A stretch of DNA of 64,000 nt from Siphonodentalium dalli. Lineage: Eukaryota > Mollusca > Scaphopoda > Gadilida > Siphonodentaliidae. Position numbers and translations under genes: made by a program. Position 1 is the stretch's first letter. Every line of letters starts with the position of its first letter. The DNA is taken from contig CP136069.1 of the NCBI GenBank assembly GCA_032622095.1, positions 124,823,450 through 124,887,449 on the forward strand, read 5' to 3'. Below the pieces are notes generated by a model. The model was not told where the DNA came from. It made no database searches and saw only the letters and a program-made list of their open reading frames with translations. Shown piece by piece: positions 34,365 to 45,452 of this stretch.

Positions 34365-34926
34365 CTGCAAATATTAGATCTGCTTTACGATATTTATTTC
34401 CTATGAAATGTGTTGGTATATTATTATCTCGTAATGATCGGGACAAACTTTCCCAATTTCTAAGTGCACTAGGTTTCCTGACCTTGCTGGAAGGTATTAT
34501 ATCATTTACCAAATCAGTTATGCTTCCGATTGGCTTGTCAGATAATGAAATCATTCCACTGTCGTTAATTTCAATTCCTGGCATTCTTTTTAAATGCGAT
34601 AAAAATAACTAGCCTTTTTTCTGGTAAATTTTTGGCAAACTCTCAATCGCTAAATCAATTTGGTTAGGTTCAGATAAAGCGACGTCTCCGGCAGGCTCTT
34701 TCGTGATTTTAACTGGAATCGGCGTTGTTTTTATAGAATTCTTAGCCATGTCATATTCAATAGACGTAGAATTAATTTTTCTTTTCTTAACTGACTCGGG
34801 CATATCTTTATCGTCTAATATTTGATGCATTTTTTCTCTCACATCCTCTGTTTTCAACGATTGAATAGACTGAGAATTTTGCCAGTTTGCAAAAGTCTTA
34901 AAAGGCACCAAAACCATTTTTTCCAT
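34303..34926 (-). pseudogene. Unnamed conserved Polinton protein, one in-frame stop
   Basis: ATG at 34926 opens a frame beginning MEKMVLVPFKTF, the usual start of a Polinton protein of unknown function encoded just before integrase. After 105 codons there is an in-frame TAG at 34609-34611. The frame then continues open to 34303 with a conserved-looking domain: LFLSHLKR, GIEINDSGMISL, ITDLVNDII and LRDNNIPTHFIGN. Such proteins usually have a low-complexity middle and this C-terminal alpha/beta domain. Only one codon interrupts the frame. The gene sits 3 bp after the pX-like gene and overlaps integrase. Confidence 0.75.
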
Positions 34927-34928
34927 AT

Positions 34929-35180
34929 TCAGAAAACTTTGCCTAAAATATCTCCTAAAACAGGAATTAAACTAGCAGCCAGTGCAGCCAAAAAACCGCC
35001 GTGTTGTAATTTTTTTTTCCTGGTTTTAACAGGATTAGACTTCTTTGACAAATGACGAATAGAACTTTTAAATGGTCTTAAATTAGCTTTAATTTTAGAC
35101 GAGATTGGTACATTTCCTTTAAGCAAATTATTACAACATTCAGATAGACTGTCTAATCTCGGTCTGTTTAATGCCCTCAC
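34929..35180 (-). pseudogene. pX-like core protein lacking a usable ATG
   Basis: An open frame of about 83 codons ends in a glycine-glycine-led hydrophobic tail (GGFLAALAASLIPVLGD) after a Lys/Arg-rich stretch (KTRKKK). This is the pattern of pX-like virion core or membrane-active proteins in adintoviruses and Polintons. The N-terminal part (SLSECCNNLLKGN) also fits the family. There is no ATG in the open stretch. In the same frame an upstream AUG is followed at once by a TAA at 35193-35195, and the reading beyond it (YLRN) still looks family-like. The gene probably has lost its N-terminus to a nonsense change. A GTG at 35180 is the first possible non-standard start. Confidence 0.65.
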
Positions 35181-35230
35181 GTCTCCAGTGCGTTACATGT
35201 TTCTCAAATATTTGGCATTTTTTCTTAATT

Positions 35231-35800
35231 TCACACTGGGGCCCAAATCGTAGGATTTTCACTGAGCACGTCTGATCTCAATCGAAGGTTATCCGGACAA
35301 GTTTGGTTGAAATCCACCAGTAAATGAGAATATGGATCTGTTGTACACAATTTATATGCTTTTGATAAATTATTAATACCACATTGGGTAGATAAGAAAT
35401 TTATCTGACCACAATCTCTAGGAGATTTGAATAAAATAAAATAATTCGCGTTTAACGATAATTTTCTACATTTTCTTTCAAAAAGATTATGCGTCACGTA
35501 TACCACACTACATCCTTCGTGACATTATCGATCTCATTGTCAATATGATCCATATCATCCAATATTAATAAATCGCAATCGCACAACGATTCTGGAATTT
35601 GGTTTACTAATTCTACATTCTCAGACACCTGTTGATCACAATTAGGAGTAACATATGTTATATTTTCTGGTACTGGAGACATTAATTTTTTCTTTATTTT
35701 GGATTAGACTATATATGAAGATTGATTTACCACACGCAGATGGACCATTAATAATAGCACGAAATACGTCCTTAAAACATACATAATCGTACGTTTTCAT
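35231..35800 (-). pseudogene. FtsK/HerA-type packaging ATPase with two frameshifts
   Basis: ATG at 35800 begins a frame with Walker A GPSACGKS about residues 19-26. Near 35683, within a run of A residues, the reading shifts by one base into a frame (to 35494) with Walker B LLILDDM. Near 35505 it shifts back into the first frame, with VTHNLFERK, LSLNANYFILFKSPRD and a C-terminal DNLRLRSDV block. This order is that of the A32-like genome-packaging ATPases of Polintons. The two shifts roughly compensate, so only the Walker B segment is out of frame. The family normally has about 200-250 residues and the combined length fits. As it stands, no intact protein can be made without recoding. Confidence 0.85.
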
Positions 35801-38217
35801 TGTTGGGGTTTTAAATTCTGTTCACACACTGGATGTCCGACAAAATTGACAGAGAGATTCTGATGTATACATAACAGTGGGTAGCCATATATAATCACAC
35901 GCTTTGTCGACTTGATGCTATCGTGTTACAAACCGTATCGGCAGTTTAATGTCGCGAAACACCTATTGAATTCAAATTTTACTACCTGTTGTCGACCACC
36001 GCCCATAAAGATATATTGTCGACCCATTACAAACTGTTACCTCTGTTTAATATGGCGGAATCAATCTAAAGCCAGCTGAAATAAAAATTTTACCACATGG
36101 GGGCGCGGAAGGGCGTTGATATATCGTGTAAATTTAAGTTTGCGGTAACAAAAAAGGATTTTATCGTGTTGAACAGATAGTTCAACTATATATATTGGTA
36201 GAGGACATGAATAGTGTTCGGGAACGATTGATCAGCGCGATAGAGTTGGACACAACACCATCATGGATTAGACGGCCTGCTATGATCAATTTATTGACAA
36301 TAGTTTCGACAAAACATTAGATGATGATCAATTCCATGACGTTCCTGTGTAACATTGTTACGACCTCATTAAAAGGGAATGGAGGCCCTCATGTTTTATT
36401 TTCAGCATGTTTTTTTTATCTAGTGTTGGCATTGTGAATTCAAGGTGGACAATTATTTGCTACATGTGTTTTCTTAATAATCAGGTAAGTGCAATTTCTA
36501 TACGTAAACAAAACTGTTACAGCAGTAGTAAGAATGATGCACTGGCTTGATACATATAGATAATTGAAGCACTCAACATTTTATAGTCGGATCTGCGCAA
36601 ATTTAGTTCATAGGCAAGGAATAATTATGTTAAGTTCATCATGTTTAAAGACACGGTTGGCCTTGGCGGTGAGTATCCTGTGAAAACAATCTCCACCCGT
36701 CATAAACCGCCACAAACAGAAATAAGATAAAAAATGTAGATAGACTTTGTCCGTATACAAATAAGAATTATCGCATAACAGTATGTTTTGCTCATACGTT
36801 TGACGATTGTTATGTAAACAAAAGCATAACAAATTAGTTTTCTAGGGTTTGTAATATTATGGTGGTAAACATAAAGAGCGTTATATTTGTTGGCGAATAC
36901 CTGATAAGTAACGAATGAAGAACCTTTATGCCATTTGTGTGTGATTAGTCAGTAGCATTGTGCTGTCTTCTGTAACACAATCAGGCTCTTGCTTAGGTAA
37001 AATATAGTAGGTGTTTATGATAACATGCTGTTTACGCGATGGTCATGGTATATATGAACGGAACTTTATGCATTTTATTGTTTTTCTGTTTAGGAACAAA
37101 TATCAATATTTTCGTCAATTAAGGCCGCACGTGCCTTTAACGTATATAGTTCATCTATAAAGACAACACCATCATGGTCCTGTTGTTCCATGTTTAGTCC
37201 ATAACGCAATGTAACAAAACTGTTACAGTAAAATTTTATTTTGGTTTTAATTTCTTCGGCCACGTACATCTGTATATCTTTTTCTATTCAACATCAATAT
37301 GCAATACAAGTTCAGAAATATTGCTCTGCACACCTATTGTATGCAGATAGAATTGATTGCTGTCCACCCTATTTAACTATCTCAATTGTTTTTATTAGGT
37401 AGATTTCCGTGCCGATTTAAAAATGTGCAGATAATGAACGGGGACATGCATATAAAACACACATTAACCTAGTCTAACGACATCGAGCAATTCCAGATGT
37501 AATGTTGCAACTAATTGGCTTAATATTATTGTTTGATTGATTCTGTGAGATAATTGCATACTATTGATAGCCATATCATTGCAAGTACATGTGCTCGTGT
37601 GTGCACATAAGCATTTTATATTCTGGTTCATTATTATACTTTACAGAAATGCGAGAAAAAATAATTACTCTAAATGTTTAAATTTCAAAATGGCGGCGAG
37701 TAATGAGTTTTATGCATGTGTGCAGATTCCAGTTTAAAAACGAACGACCGGGCATTGTTTTTGTCCGATCGTGTTTACATTAAATGCTAAATTGCGTACG
37801 GATTAACCAGCATGTTTTTTTCCAACTCATGTTGCCATTATGATTAAGAGCAGAATTATTTGCCATAATCAGTTAAGTGTTATCTTTATTTATTATGTAA
37901 ACAAAACTGTTACAGTATTTATTTTTTCAAAAATAAAAAAAAACATTTGAATTGGAATGTTAATTTGTAGAAATTAGAGCGCATTTGCTAGATAAATGTA
38001 AATATACTGTTACGATATGCTTAGCCACAACGTGTAGACAAATAAGATTTTACATTTAAAAAAAATTGTAAAACTATGATTATTGTTTTTAGTTTGCATG
38101 TTTAAAGATAACTTTCCGTAGAATCGGAATTGCAACAATGTTAATTTGGATACTGTAATATACTATCTAAAATTTGTGTGTAATAGTGTAACAGTATCCG
38201 TTTTTTATATAATTAAG

Positions 38218-38677
38218 AGTTGCATACAAACAGATAATAAACGCTCTTTAACGATAATTTTTCAACCATATTTAAGTTAAATTATTAGCGCCCTTTTAAG
38301 AATTATGATGTGAAGAAGACATATTTATTAACAATTCTAGGGTAAAATTATTCCATTTTTTTTGTTGCTGTGATATTGAAACACTTTTGGTATTGAAATT
38401 ATAAAATGAAATCTTAATGCCATTTTAAGACATCTTGTTTATAAATAGATTGATAAATTAATAAAATAAATCTTAGTGCCATTTTAAGATATCTGGGATG
38501 TACAAAGTATACTGTATCCAAATATTACGAGGGATTGAAAGAGTTGCATACAACCAGATAATAAACGCTCTTTAACGATAAATTTTCAACCATATTTAAG
38601 TTAAATTATTAGCTCCCTTTTAAGAATTAAGATGTGAAGAAGACCTATTTATTAACAATTCTGAGGTAAAAATTATT
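38218..38677. repeat. ~324-bp direct duplication in Polinton gene-free region
   Basis: GAGTTGCATACAA.CAGATA followed by AACGCTCTTTAACGATAA and CAACCATATTTAAGTTAAATT occurs at 38218-38352 and again at 38541-38677. Downstream of each are further repeats of ATCTTA.TGCC.TTTTAAGA (near 38410, 38470, 38740, 38795 and 38855). Confidence 0.88.
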
Positions 38678-39394
38678 ACAACTTTTTTGGCTGTGATGTT
38701 CAAACACTTTTGGTATTCAGTGAAATTATCAAATGAAATCTTATTGTCCTTTTAAGACATCTTGTTTATAAATAGTATAAAATAATAAAATAAATCTTAG
38801 TGCCATTTTAAGACATCTGGTGTAAACAAAGTATACTGTGTGCAAATAAGAAAATAAATCTTAGTGTCACTTTAAGACAACTGCTTCAAACTTCCTCATT
38901 ATGTTTTGCTCCGATAAATATACAAACTTGATTCTAATTTATCGTTTTAAATTATACAGAACATAGGTTGAATAAGATATGAATTAATTAAAAGTTATCT
39001 GAAATCATAATTTAACTAAACTCACCAGGTGTTTTAAATCCGTGACTTTATAGGGCATTTAACTCGCTTATATATAATAATTGGAATGTTTGGAATGTTT
39101 ACCGTAAGGTAAGTTGATGTTCAAATAAGCGACTTGACAGGTATATTTTAAATAACTGGTTTTGTAAGGACGGGTCGTTAACGAATGAGTTCTTTGAAAT
39201 ATGATCCAAGCTAGGTAGCCTAGTTGAATAAATTAGTCGCCTTGTACAGATATATGTCGACATGACTTATATTATTCATGTCGTCGGATAAAATGGGAGG
39301 GTACATTATGATAGGCATACGAGGACATTTAACAAGATAGCTCGAATGATTTTTTGGGAGTATAGATAGCTTGAGTAAATTAATGTGTTACTGT

Positions 39395-39795
39395 ATATAA
39401 ACAAAGCTCGACATGAATTCTCGACGAATGATAGTAGATTATTCGACTTGGCTCGAATGACATAATTTTGATGGGACCTAAAGATAGAATGAATAAATTA
39501 ATGTCTTTTTATATAAACAGACGATTCGCATAGGTAAAATTGAGAGATAGAACTATACTTCGATGGATTATGTGTTGTTTAATGGGTAAGTAGCTTTTAC
39601 TATGCAAAACAGAGGTGGACATGAATATCGACGAAGACCTCATCATGTTTAGTGCTATATGTTGGTAGATTATTCGACTTAAAGAAAGATGGCTCGAATG
39701 ACATCATTTGTTGGGACTAAAGATAGAATGAATTTTCCTTATATAAACAGATACATTCGCATAGGTAAAATTGAGAGATAGAATAAAAACATTTG
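39395..39795. repeat. ~200-250-bp direct duplication in Polinton gene-free region
   Basis: Blocks GACATGAAT.TCGACGAA, GTAGATTATTCGACTT, GGCTCGAATGACAT and TCGCATAGGTAAAATTGAGA occur in the same order at about 39410-39550 and 39615-39785. Divergence between the copies is moderate. Confidence 0.8.
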
Positions 39796-40684
39796 GAATA
39801 TCAGTTGATTGCGTCAACAGTCAACATTTTTTCAAAATTTTAGCAATAAATTGATTAAAGTTTTATTGAATTTTCATATTATTTTATTGACATATAAAGT
39901 TTGTGCTTGAATTTTGTTGACGAAAACATTAGTGTTTTCCTAAGATTATAATATTTTTACATTTTTTGATTAAAGACAAAACTTTTATTGTCTTTTACAA
40001 TTATTGTGGTAATAAAAAGGGACTTTTGATGCTTGCGAGCGAAACAGATAAAGTTAACATTGAAATTGTTTTTTAAAAATTCAGCTTTAAATTGAGATAT
40101 TTGATTAAGGATTTTGATTTATTTTTGACGCATTATAACATATAACTTCAATTTTTTTGTTGACGAAAAGTTGTTTTAATTGGTTTATCGTGCTTTTACA
40201 TATTTCATTAAAAGATAGATTTTTTTTATTTTTCTGAAATATTGAATTTGTGTTGGAATTGAAATACGTTGTCTTGATATAAACCGAAAATAGTTACTAT
40301 TTGTTCCAGTTTTCTTTCCTAAAATACTATAGATTATGAATTAACGTTGGTGTGATATAAATAACTAATTATTCACAATTTAACATGCTTGATACACATA
40401 TTTTTATATATTCCAACATAAGTTGATTGATTTGAATATATTTCCATCATTCATAATGTTTAAAGGAACCGATAATGGTTATACATTTCGATTTCTATCA
40501 CTATGGAATGGTGTTTTTGAAATGTGTTGCCTATTAATCTACAGAAGAACGTTCCTAAAAAAAGTTCAATGTGTTTAGACTTGTGGTTTTTACATGCATA
40601 GGTTTATTCGCTAACGAATATATCATTGTATCATTCATTAACATATATCAATCGTTTAAGATCTAAAATGAACTTAATAAAACA

Positions 40685-41055
40685 ACTGTTACAATTTACA
40701 GGGGAGCTAACTCTGTTCTTTATATTCCAATTAATATTTGTAGATTTAGTTTACAACTCTGATATTTTTGACTAACCTAGAAATAGTTTGCCTGAGTATA
40801 ACCCATAGCCTAGAAGTAGTATTTTAAGACCAACCTAGAAATAATTAGTCTGACTTTAAATAATGATTAATTTGGATACTGTTACAATTCACAGGGGATC
40901 TAACTCTGTTCTTTATATTCGAATTAATATTTGTAGATTTAGTCAGTATATGTTATGAAATTTTTGAATAACCTAGAAATAGCTTGTTTGAGTATAACCT
41001 AGAAGAAGTATTTTAACACCAACCTAGAAATAGTTAGTCTGACTTTAAATATTGA
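40685..41055. repeat. 193-bp tandem duplication next to right TIR
   Basis: Two head-to-tail copies share TGTTACAATT.ACAGGGGA, CTAACTCTGTTCTTTATATT, ATTAATATTTGTAGATTTAG and AGTCTGACTTTAAATA, at 40687 and 40880. Each contains CCTAGAAATAG words like those in the TIR 31-mers. Confidence 0.88.
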
Positions 41056-41160
41056 TACATTTTTGCCAGAAGATATTTCGACGGGGAGACCAGAGTGTCC
41101 ATATCTTTAAAAAGATTGATTTGATTATGTTTTTTTATATCTGTTTGTATACTAAGATTT

Positions 41161-41665
41161 ATTTATAATTAATATTCTTAAAGGAACTAAAGTGTGAAGG
41201 GTTCCACATTTCGTTTTCTACGAGACTCTGTAATATCGAGTTTTATGAGATCGAATAGTGTTACCTACAAATCTACAATAAAGAAGACAAAGTTCCGACA
41301 CTAACAAATATTCCATGTGTTTTAGCCTTGTGGTTTTTTACATGCACGAGGTTATTCACTAGCGAATAATTCATCTCATTTAGGACTATTATTTTACTAA
41401 TCTATCATAACTAACCTATATATCAATACATGTATTCAATCGTGCGTACTAATCTTTCAAATAGTTACTAGTTAGCCTGACTATATCATCTGCCTAGAAA
41501 TAGTTTGCTTTACTATACCATCTGCCTAGAAATAGTTTGCTTACTATACCATCTGCCTAGAAATAGTTTGCTTACTATACCATCTGCCTAGAAATAGTCA
41601 TTAGTATGTCTTACAAAACCTTTCCTTCTGTCAAGTATACGAGATGGTTTATCATATACACTACT
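41161..41665. repeat. Right TIR of Polinton-type element
   Basis: Inverted partner of 28872-29376 with the same four 31/32-bp subterminal repeats, ending ATACACTACT. Confidence 0.95.
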
Positions 41666-41671
41666 AGCGAG
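41666..41671. repeat. Right target-site duplication AGCGAG
   Basis: Directly follows the right terminus and matches 28866-28871. The DNA beyond (GTGCGTATTCTTGGAAATA at about 41678) matches the uninterrupted paralogue at about 15317. Confidence 0.92.
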
Positions 41672-41925
41672 GACGTGTGCGTATTCTTGGAAATATAAAT
41701 TGACGGCCATTACCATCAACTACTTTTGTACATTTATTCTGTAGCTCAATGTTCTCATAGAACGCGAGAAATAAACCATTGTCGAGAAAATTGTGTAGGA
41801 TGAAATGACGACCAGTGTGTATATCATCCTTTCTCAGAGAAGTTGAATCCTATAATGCTCACCTTGGAATTCTGCTATCGAAATCCCATTTCAATAATAA
41901 ATTTGACGATGCCATATATGTACAC

Positions 41926-42430
41926 ACTTAAGGGGGACATATTTCGGCCTCTCCGATGTTGGCCTATATCCTGGTGGTATCTCTCTTCAAAGTTCATACA
42001 AACTTTACAGAACAATTGTTATTCCTGCAGGGTCATATGGCAGTGAACTTCTCTGTAACCTAAACACAACTCAAAAAGAGAAGCTTGAGAAGGCCCATAG
42101 CATTTGCATCAAGCATGTGCAAGGTTTTCCGGCGAGGACCCGTACAGGCTGTCTCGGCAGTTCCTAGCTCGCTATAAAATCGTGGATTGATCGTCGGAAA
42201 CTCTCAATGCTTGGCGCCTTCTTTAGGCCAAATTACGAGAAAGCATCAAAACAGTTATTCCTACGACGTCTGTATGATTTTATTTCAGGTCTGTCAACAG
42301 TTACTGATGAAACATCTATTATTTATGACATATGGTGCACTCTATGTAAATATAATATTGAACATTACCTTATTGAGTATGGGTGATTCTCCCGTAAACG
42401 AGCAAACCCATGTCCTGCGTTATTAGTTCA
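41926..42430 (+). pseudogene. LINE reverse-transcriptase relic (thumb/C-terminal part)
   Basis: A plus-strand frame near 42000-42140 reads RTIVIPAGSYGSELLCN followed by KLEKAHSICIKHVQGFPART. This matches the usual stretch after the catalytic palm of animal non-LTR reverse transcriptases, where a Y-I-V-P-x-xx-YG-x-EL motif precedes a conserved helix. Downstream (42200-42400) similarity continues in shifted frames, with RRKLSMLGAFFRP and LRRLYDF. No N-terminal RT palm or endonuclease is present here. The relic is 5'-truncated and frameshifted. Confidence 0.65.
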
Positions 42431-43141
42431 TCCTATGAAAAACAATGGCCACCATACATAAAAGTGATGGTAATGATCTTGTAGCTCACGATACAGGCAT
42501 TTATTAGAGACATTTCGGGTTTAGTATGGACGTGTGACAACATATATGCCATGTGTATATTATAGACTACGCACCCCGAAACAGCATGTCCCAAATCAAA
42601 GGCATTCAACTTCCCTGATTGTTCCCATTCGCCAACGAACGATTTATCTTTAAACCAATTAATATTCTTGTGCGGAATTTTGCACTGAACGCCATGCAAT
42701 TCGTATAATTTTTATGAAATTAAATATTTAGTTAGTGGAAAGCATGTGAAGTCTTCCAAAAGCATGTCCCGTTATATAGAATCATTACCCAAACGCACGA
42801 TAAAGACGGCTGATATTTTCACCAGAAACATAGCTTGTTCATATCTATGGTTGCATCGTGGAGTAAATATCCTTTAATGTCTAGAAAAAATAAACCCAGG
42901 TTATGTTTCCTTGAATAATTTTTCAAAATCAACCTTTGAAACTAGAAATCGCTAGCGTATATTTATTCAGCGTCATTACACAAACGCAGACCATTTAAAT
43001 GTTACATGCTGTAGGCGAACGATTAAAAGTTTATTTCGAAAGCTCGCAGCGGTTGTTTGTTCATAAACTAGTTCATTTTCGTAGGTGATGGATATTCAAA
43101 ATATAAGAGCGCGCTGAAACGAAAATCGTCATTACCCAAAC

Positions 43142-43182
43142 GCGTCATTACCCAAACACTCCTTCTGTTTGGGTAATGACGC
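43142..43182. repeat. Perfect 16-bp hairpin
   Basis: GCGTCATTACCCAAAC (43142-43157) and GTTTGGGTAATGACGC (43167-43182) pair perfectly around the 9-base loop ACTCCTTCT. The arm sequence TCATTACCCAAACGC also occurs just upstream at about 43129-43143 and, in variants, near 42783 and 42974. Confidence 0.95.
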
Positions 43183-43312
43183 AATTTTAATTTTGAAATA
43201 TCCAGAGACGCAAACACGATCTAACAAATAAAACATGTTAAGGGATGATCTGGGTGTAAATAAAAAGAACAAATATGACATATGGATTAGTTTTAGTGCG
43301 TTTATATAAAAT

Positions 43313-43358
43313 CGGGGGGGGGGGGTGAGTGAATGAGTGGTGGGGTGGGGGGGGGGGT
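43313..43358. other. G-rich tract
   Basis: Two G-runs of at least 11 bases with GGTGGGGTGGG between them on the plus strand. Such a tract can form G-quadruplexes; it is equally explainable as simple-sequence expansion. Confidence 0.7.
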
Positions 43359-44813
43359 GATCAACGGAATCTAACGAATTCTCTAAATGGATTGACGTTT
43401 ACATCAAACAATCTCAGTGAGAAGCAGATGACAGTTTGAAAAGTCAATTATTTCCGTACTTTTCAACAATCGTTCTGCCTGCGGGGCGATTTCCGGCTCG
43501 TGTGTTATAGCAACGGCGTCAAAATACACATGTGGTAGAGCACAGGGTGGGTCTTAAGTGAACCATCAGTCGCTATATCACAAACATTTATGAAGCTCTG
43601 AGTCTAATCATCTGGCAGGGTCTATGGAAACACTAAGCCTACCTTAAAAGTCTTCTATATATTTATTCATCAAACGGAACACATCCAACAAGCATCACAA
43701 CATGAAGACGACATCACAACACATATATAGGCTAGCTTGACAGCAACATCACAACAGACATCAGACATCAAGCATCAATCCAGATGACCAACGTAAAACC
43801 AACAGGAGTTACAGGACCCTGGTGAACAAATACATAGGTTGTAGTTGCTACCAAAATATATATCCAGAATGGATATAAATAAATATGTGAAATGTGATTG
43901 TGTCAAAAACCAACTTCCCTATTGTCGATATAAACAACTATTTTGACACAATCCTAACTGTGACGAACAGTTAGAAATAAAACATACATGCTAGTATAAA
44001 AGGGTGATTATGAACGCAGTGTGCGATTTCCAACATCTCTAAACTATTGGGCAAATATATATTGCAAATGTGACGTAACTCTAAACATACAAAACGAAGA
44101 CAATAGTATTAAAATACATATATAATAATGGGTAAAAACGTAACAGAATATCACATACCATATCGTAGGAACATAGGCCACGATGTCATAACGTAGTATT
44201 ACTCTTATTCTTTATAACTTTATACTTCTACATTCTTCAAGGCATTTGAAGAATTTACGCTCTCACTGACGCAATAACAGGAGCGATGTTAACTGCGCGA
44301 ACGCTAATTATGAAATGACAAAAGGCGGCAAATAAGCTTACCTGTGATTGGCTAAGACAAATTAGTATCAGACAGTTAGATCTAATATTGGGCGCTAACA
44401 TAGACAGAGTAGACTTAAGCGGGTAAGAGATTGGGCTAAGTTAAGAATATGAAATAGCGAAATGCAGAACAGGTAATGCGGCTGGGGACGGGAAGTGTAA
44501 AGAACGGAATAGCGCGAAATGGAATGAAATGGACCAAGTACGCGGAATGAAATGATAATGCAGCTATAAAATGTATATTAGTGAGTTAGGTATAATAACT
44601 TAGTTAGTATACATGTGTAGCATCTAATAAAGGCATATACTGTTTTGGTATATAAAGTAGCACTGTCACACACATTTTGGACCATCAGAATATCACACTG
44701 ACAATGCTATCTGATTGAGCGCACCGAGAAACCCCCAAATACCAAATTTCAGTTCAATATCTTGAAACATGTAAGAGAAATCCATCGACAATGTTTTCTA
44801 CTCTAAATTATCA

Positions 44814-45170
44814 TTGCAATTTGGCGAACCCCTTGGGGAACAGACTTTGATTGACGTATGTTCACGTTGTCTACATCAGAGTTCCTCGATCGTTTGGAGT
44901 CAAACCAAGTGTACGAGGGACCAGGGCATGCCCGACTTGATAGGAATCGCCTTTTATGCGATCAAAATCTGTTTCCAATTATCATATCTGAACGCTGTAT
45001 TCGTTGACCTCTTAGAGAGTTTGAACTCTAAGTCACGCCCACAAAGCACATCAATTTCCACCACGTATATTCAAATGGCTGTATCTCATAGACGTCTCAA
45101 CGTGCGGAGCTACGCAATACGTCGTTTGGACGGATACATCATCGGCTACTCAAACAATATATACTCATAA
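44814..45170 (+). other. Unrecognised 118-codon open frame
   Basis: The frame has no domain or motif I recognise, no obvious signal peptide and ordinary composition. It lies between LINE fragments and may be decayed transposon DNA. I list it only so that the stretch is not taken as overlooked. Confidence 0.2.
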
Positions 45171-45452
45171 CGATAATTCAACTATTAAAGGGCACATGTC
45201 AACAAGTTTTGGAGAAAGAGCGAATTTGACAATGACGTTGCCGTGATTCAACCCCAAAAAAACGTCATTGGCACATGCTGTAATGAACGACCTTGATTGA
45301 CCTTGACCTGGCCCTATAATTTTGCCCAATGTCATTTTCGTGGTCACCAATATCTGTGCTACATACTCACATAAAATTCATCGGCATGTGACAAACTTTT
45401 TTTCCCCAGAATTTTCTGGACGAAATTGTTCATTTAATGGAGAATCACCCGT

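Larger units (their letters stand above)
35801..41160. other. 5.3-kb gene-free region where a polymerase gene would be expected
   Basis: No open frame longer than about 75 codons and no polymerase motif on either strand. The DNA is very AT-rich and internally repetitive. CTGTTACAG or a one-end variant recurs at 36514, 37220, 37907, 38007, 40686 and 40879. TAAAGAGCGTT or its complement occurs at 36872, 38240 and 38564, and three local tandem duplications are present (listed separately). In a typical Polinton, PolB would lie in this half. It may have been deleted and replaced by repeats. Confidence 0.8.
28872..41665. mobile_element. Polinton/Maverick (adintovirus-like) element, 12,794 bp
   Basis: Termini AGTAGTGTAT and ATACACTACT are perfect inverted repeats, extended into TIRs of about 500 bp and flanked by a 6-bp duplication. 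The left half encodes, all on the minus strand, the usual Polinton virion and integration set: packaging ATPase, pX-like protein, unnamed protein, chromodomain integrase, membrane protein, penton, pVI-like protein, hexon, adenain-type protease and zinc-knuckle protein. No protein-primed DNA polymerase B is recognisable, although it is a standard Polinton gene. The right 5.3 kb is gene-free. Polintons usually run about 15-20 kb, so this is a shortened derivative. Several genes carry stops or frameshifts, so it is presumably not autonomous. Confidence 0.95.
42431..44813. other. No gene recognised
   Basis: AT-rich DNA with a perfect hairpin at 43142-43182, G-runs at 43313-43358, CATCACAACA-type simple sequence near 43690-43770 and a GGAATGAAATGGA-type patch near 44515. 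No domain-bearing frame is seen. Confidence 0.5.

Noticed and set aside
35641-35700. Programmed frameshifting in the ATPase at the A-run
   Set aside because: The run does not form a standard minus-one slippery heptamer in the original frame, the needed shift is plus one, and a second opposite shift occurs downstream. Indel mutations are simpler.
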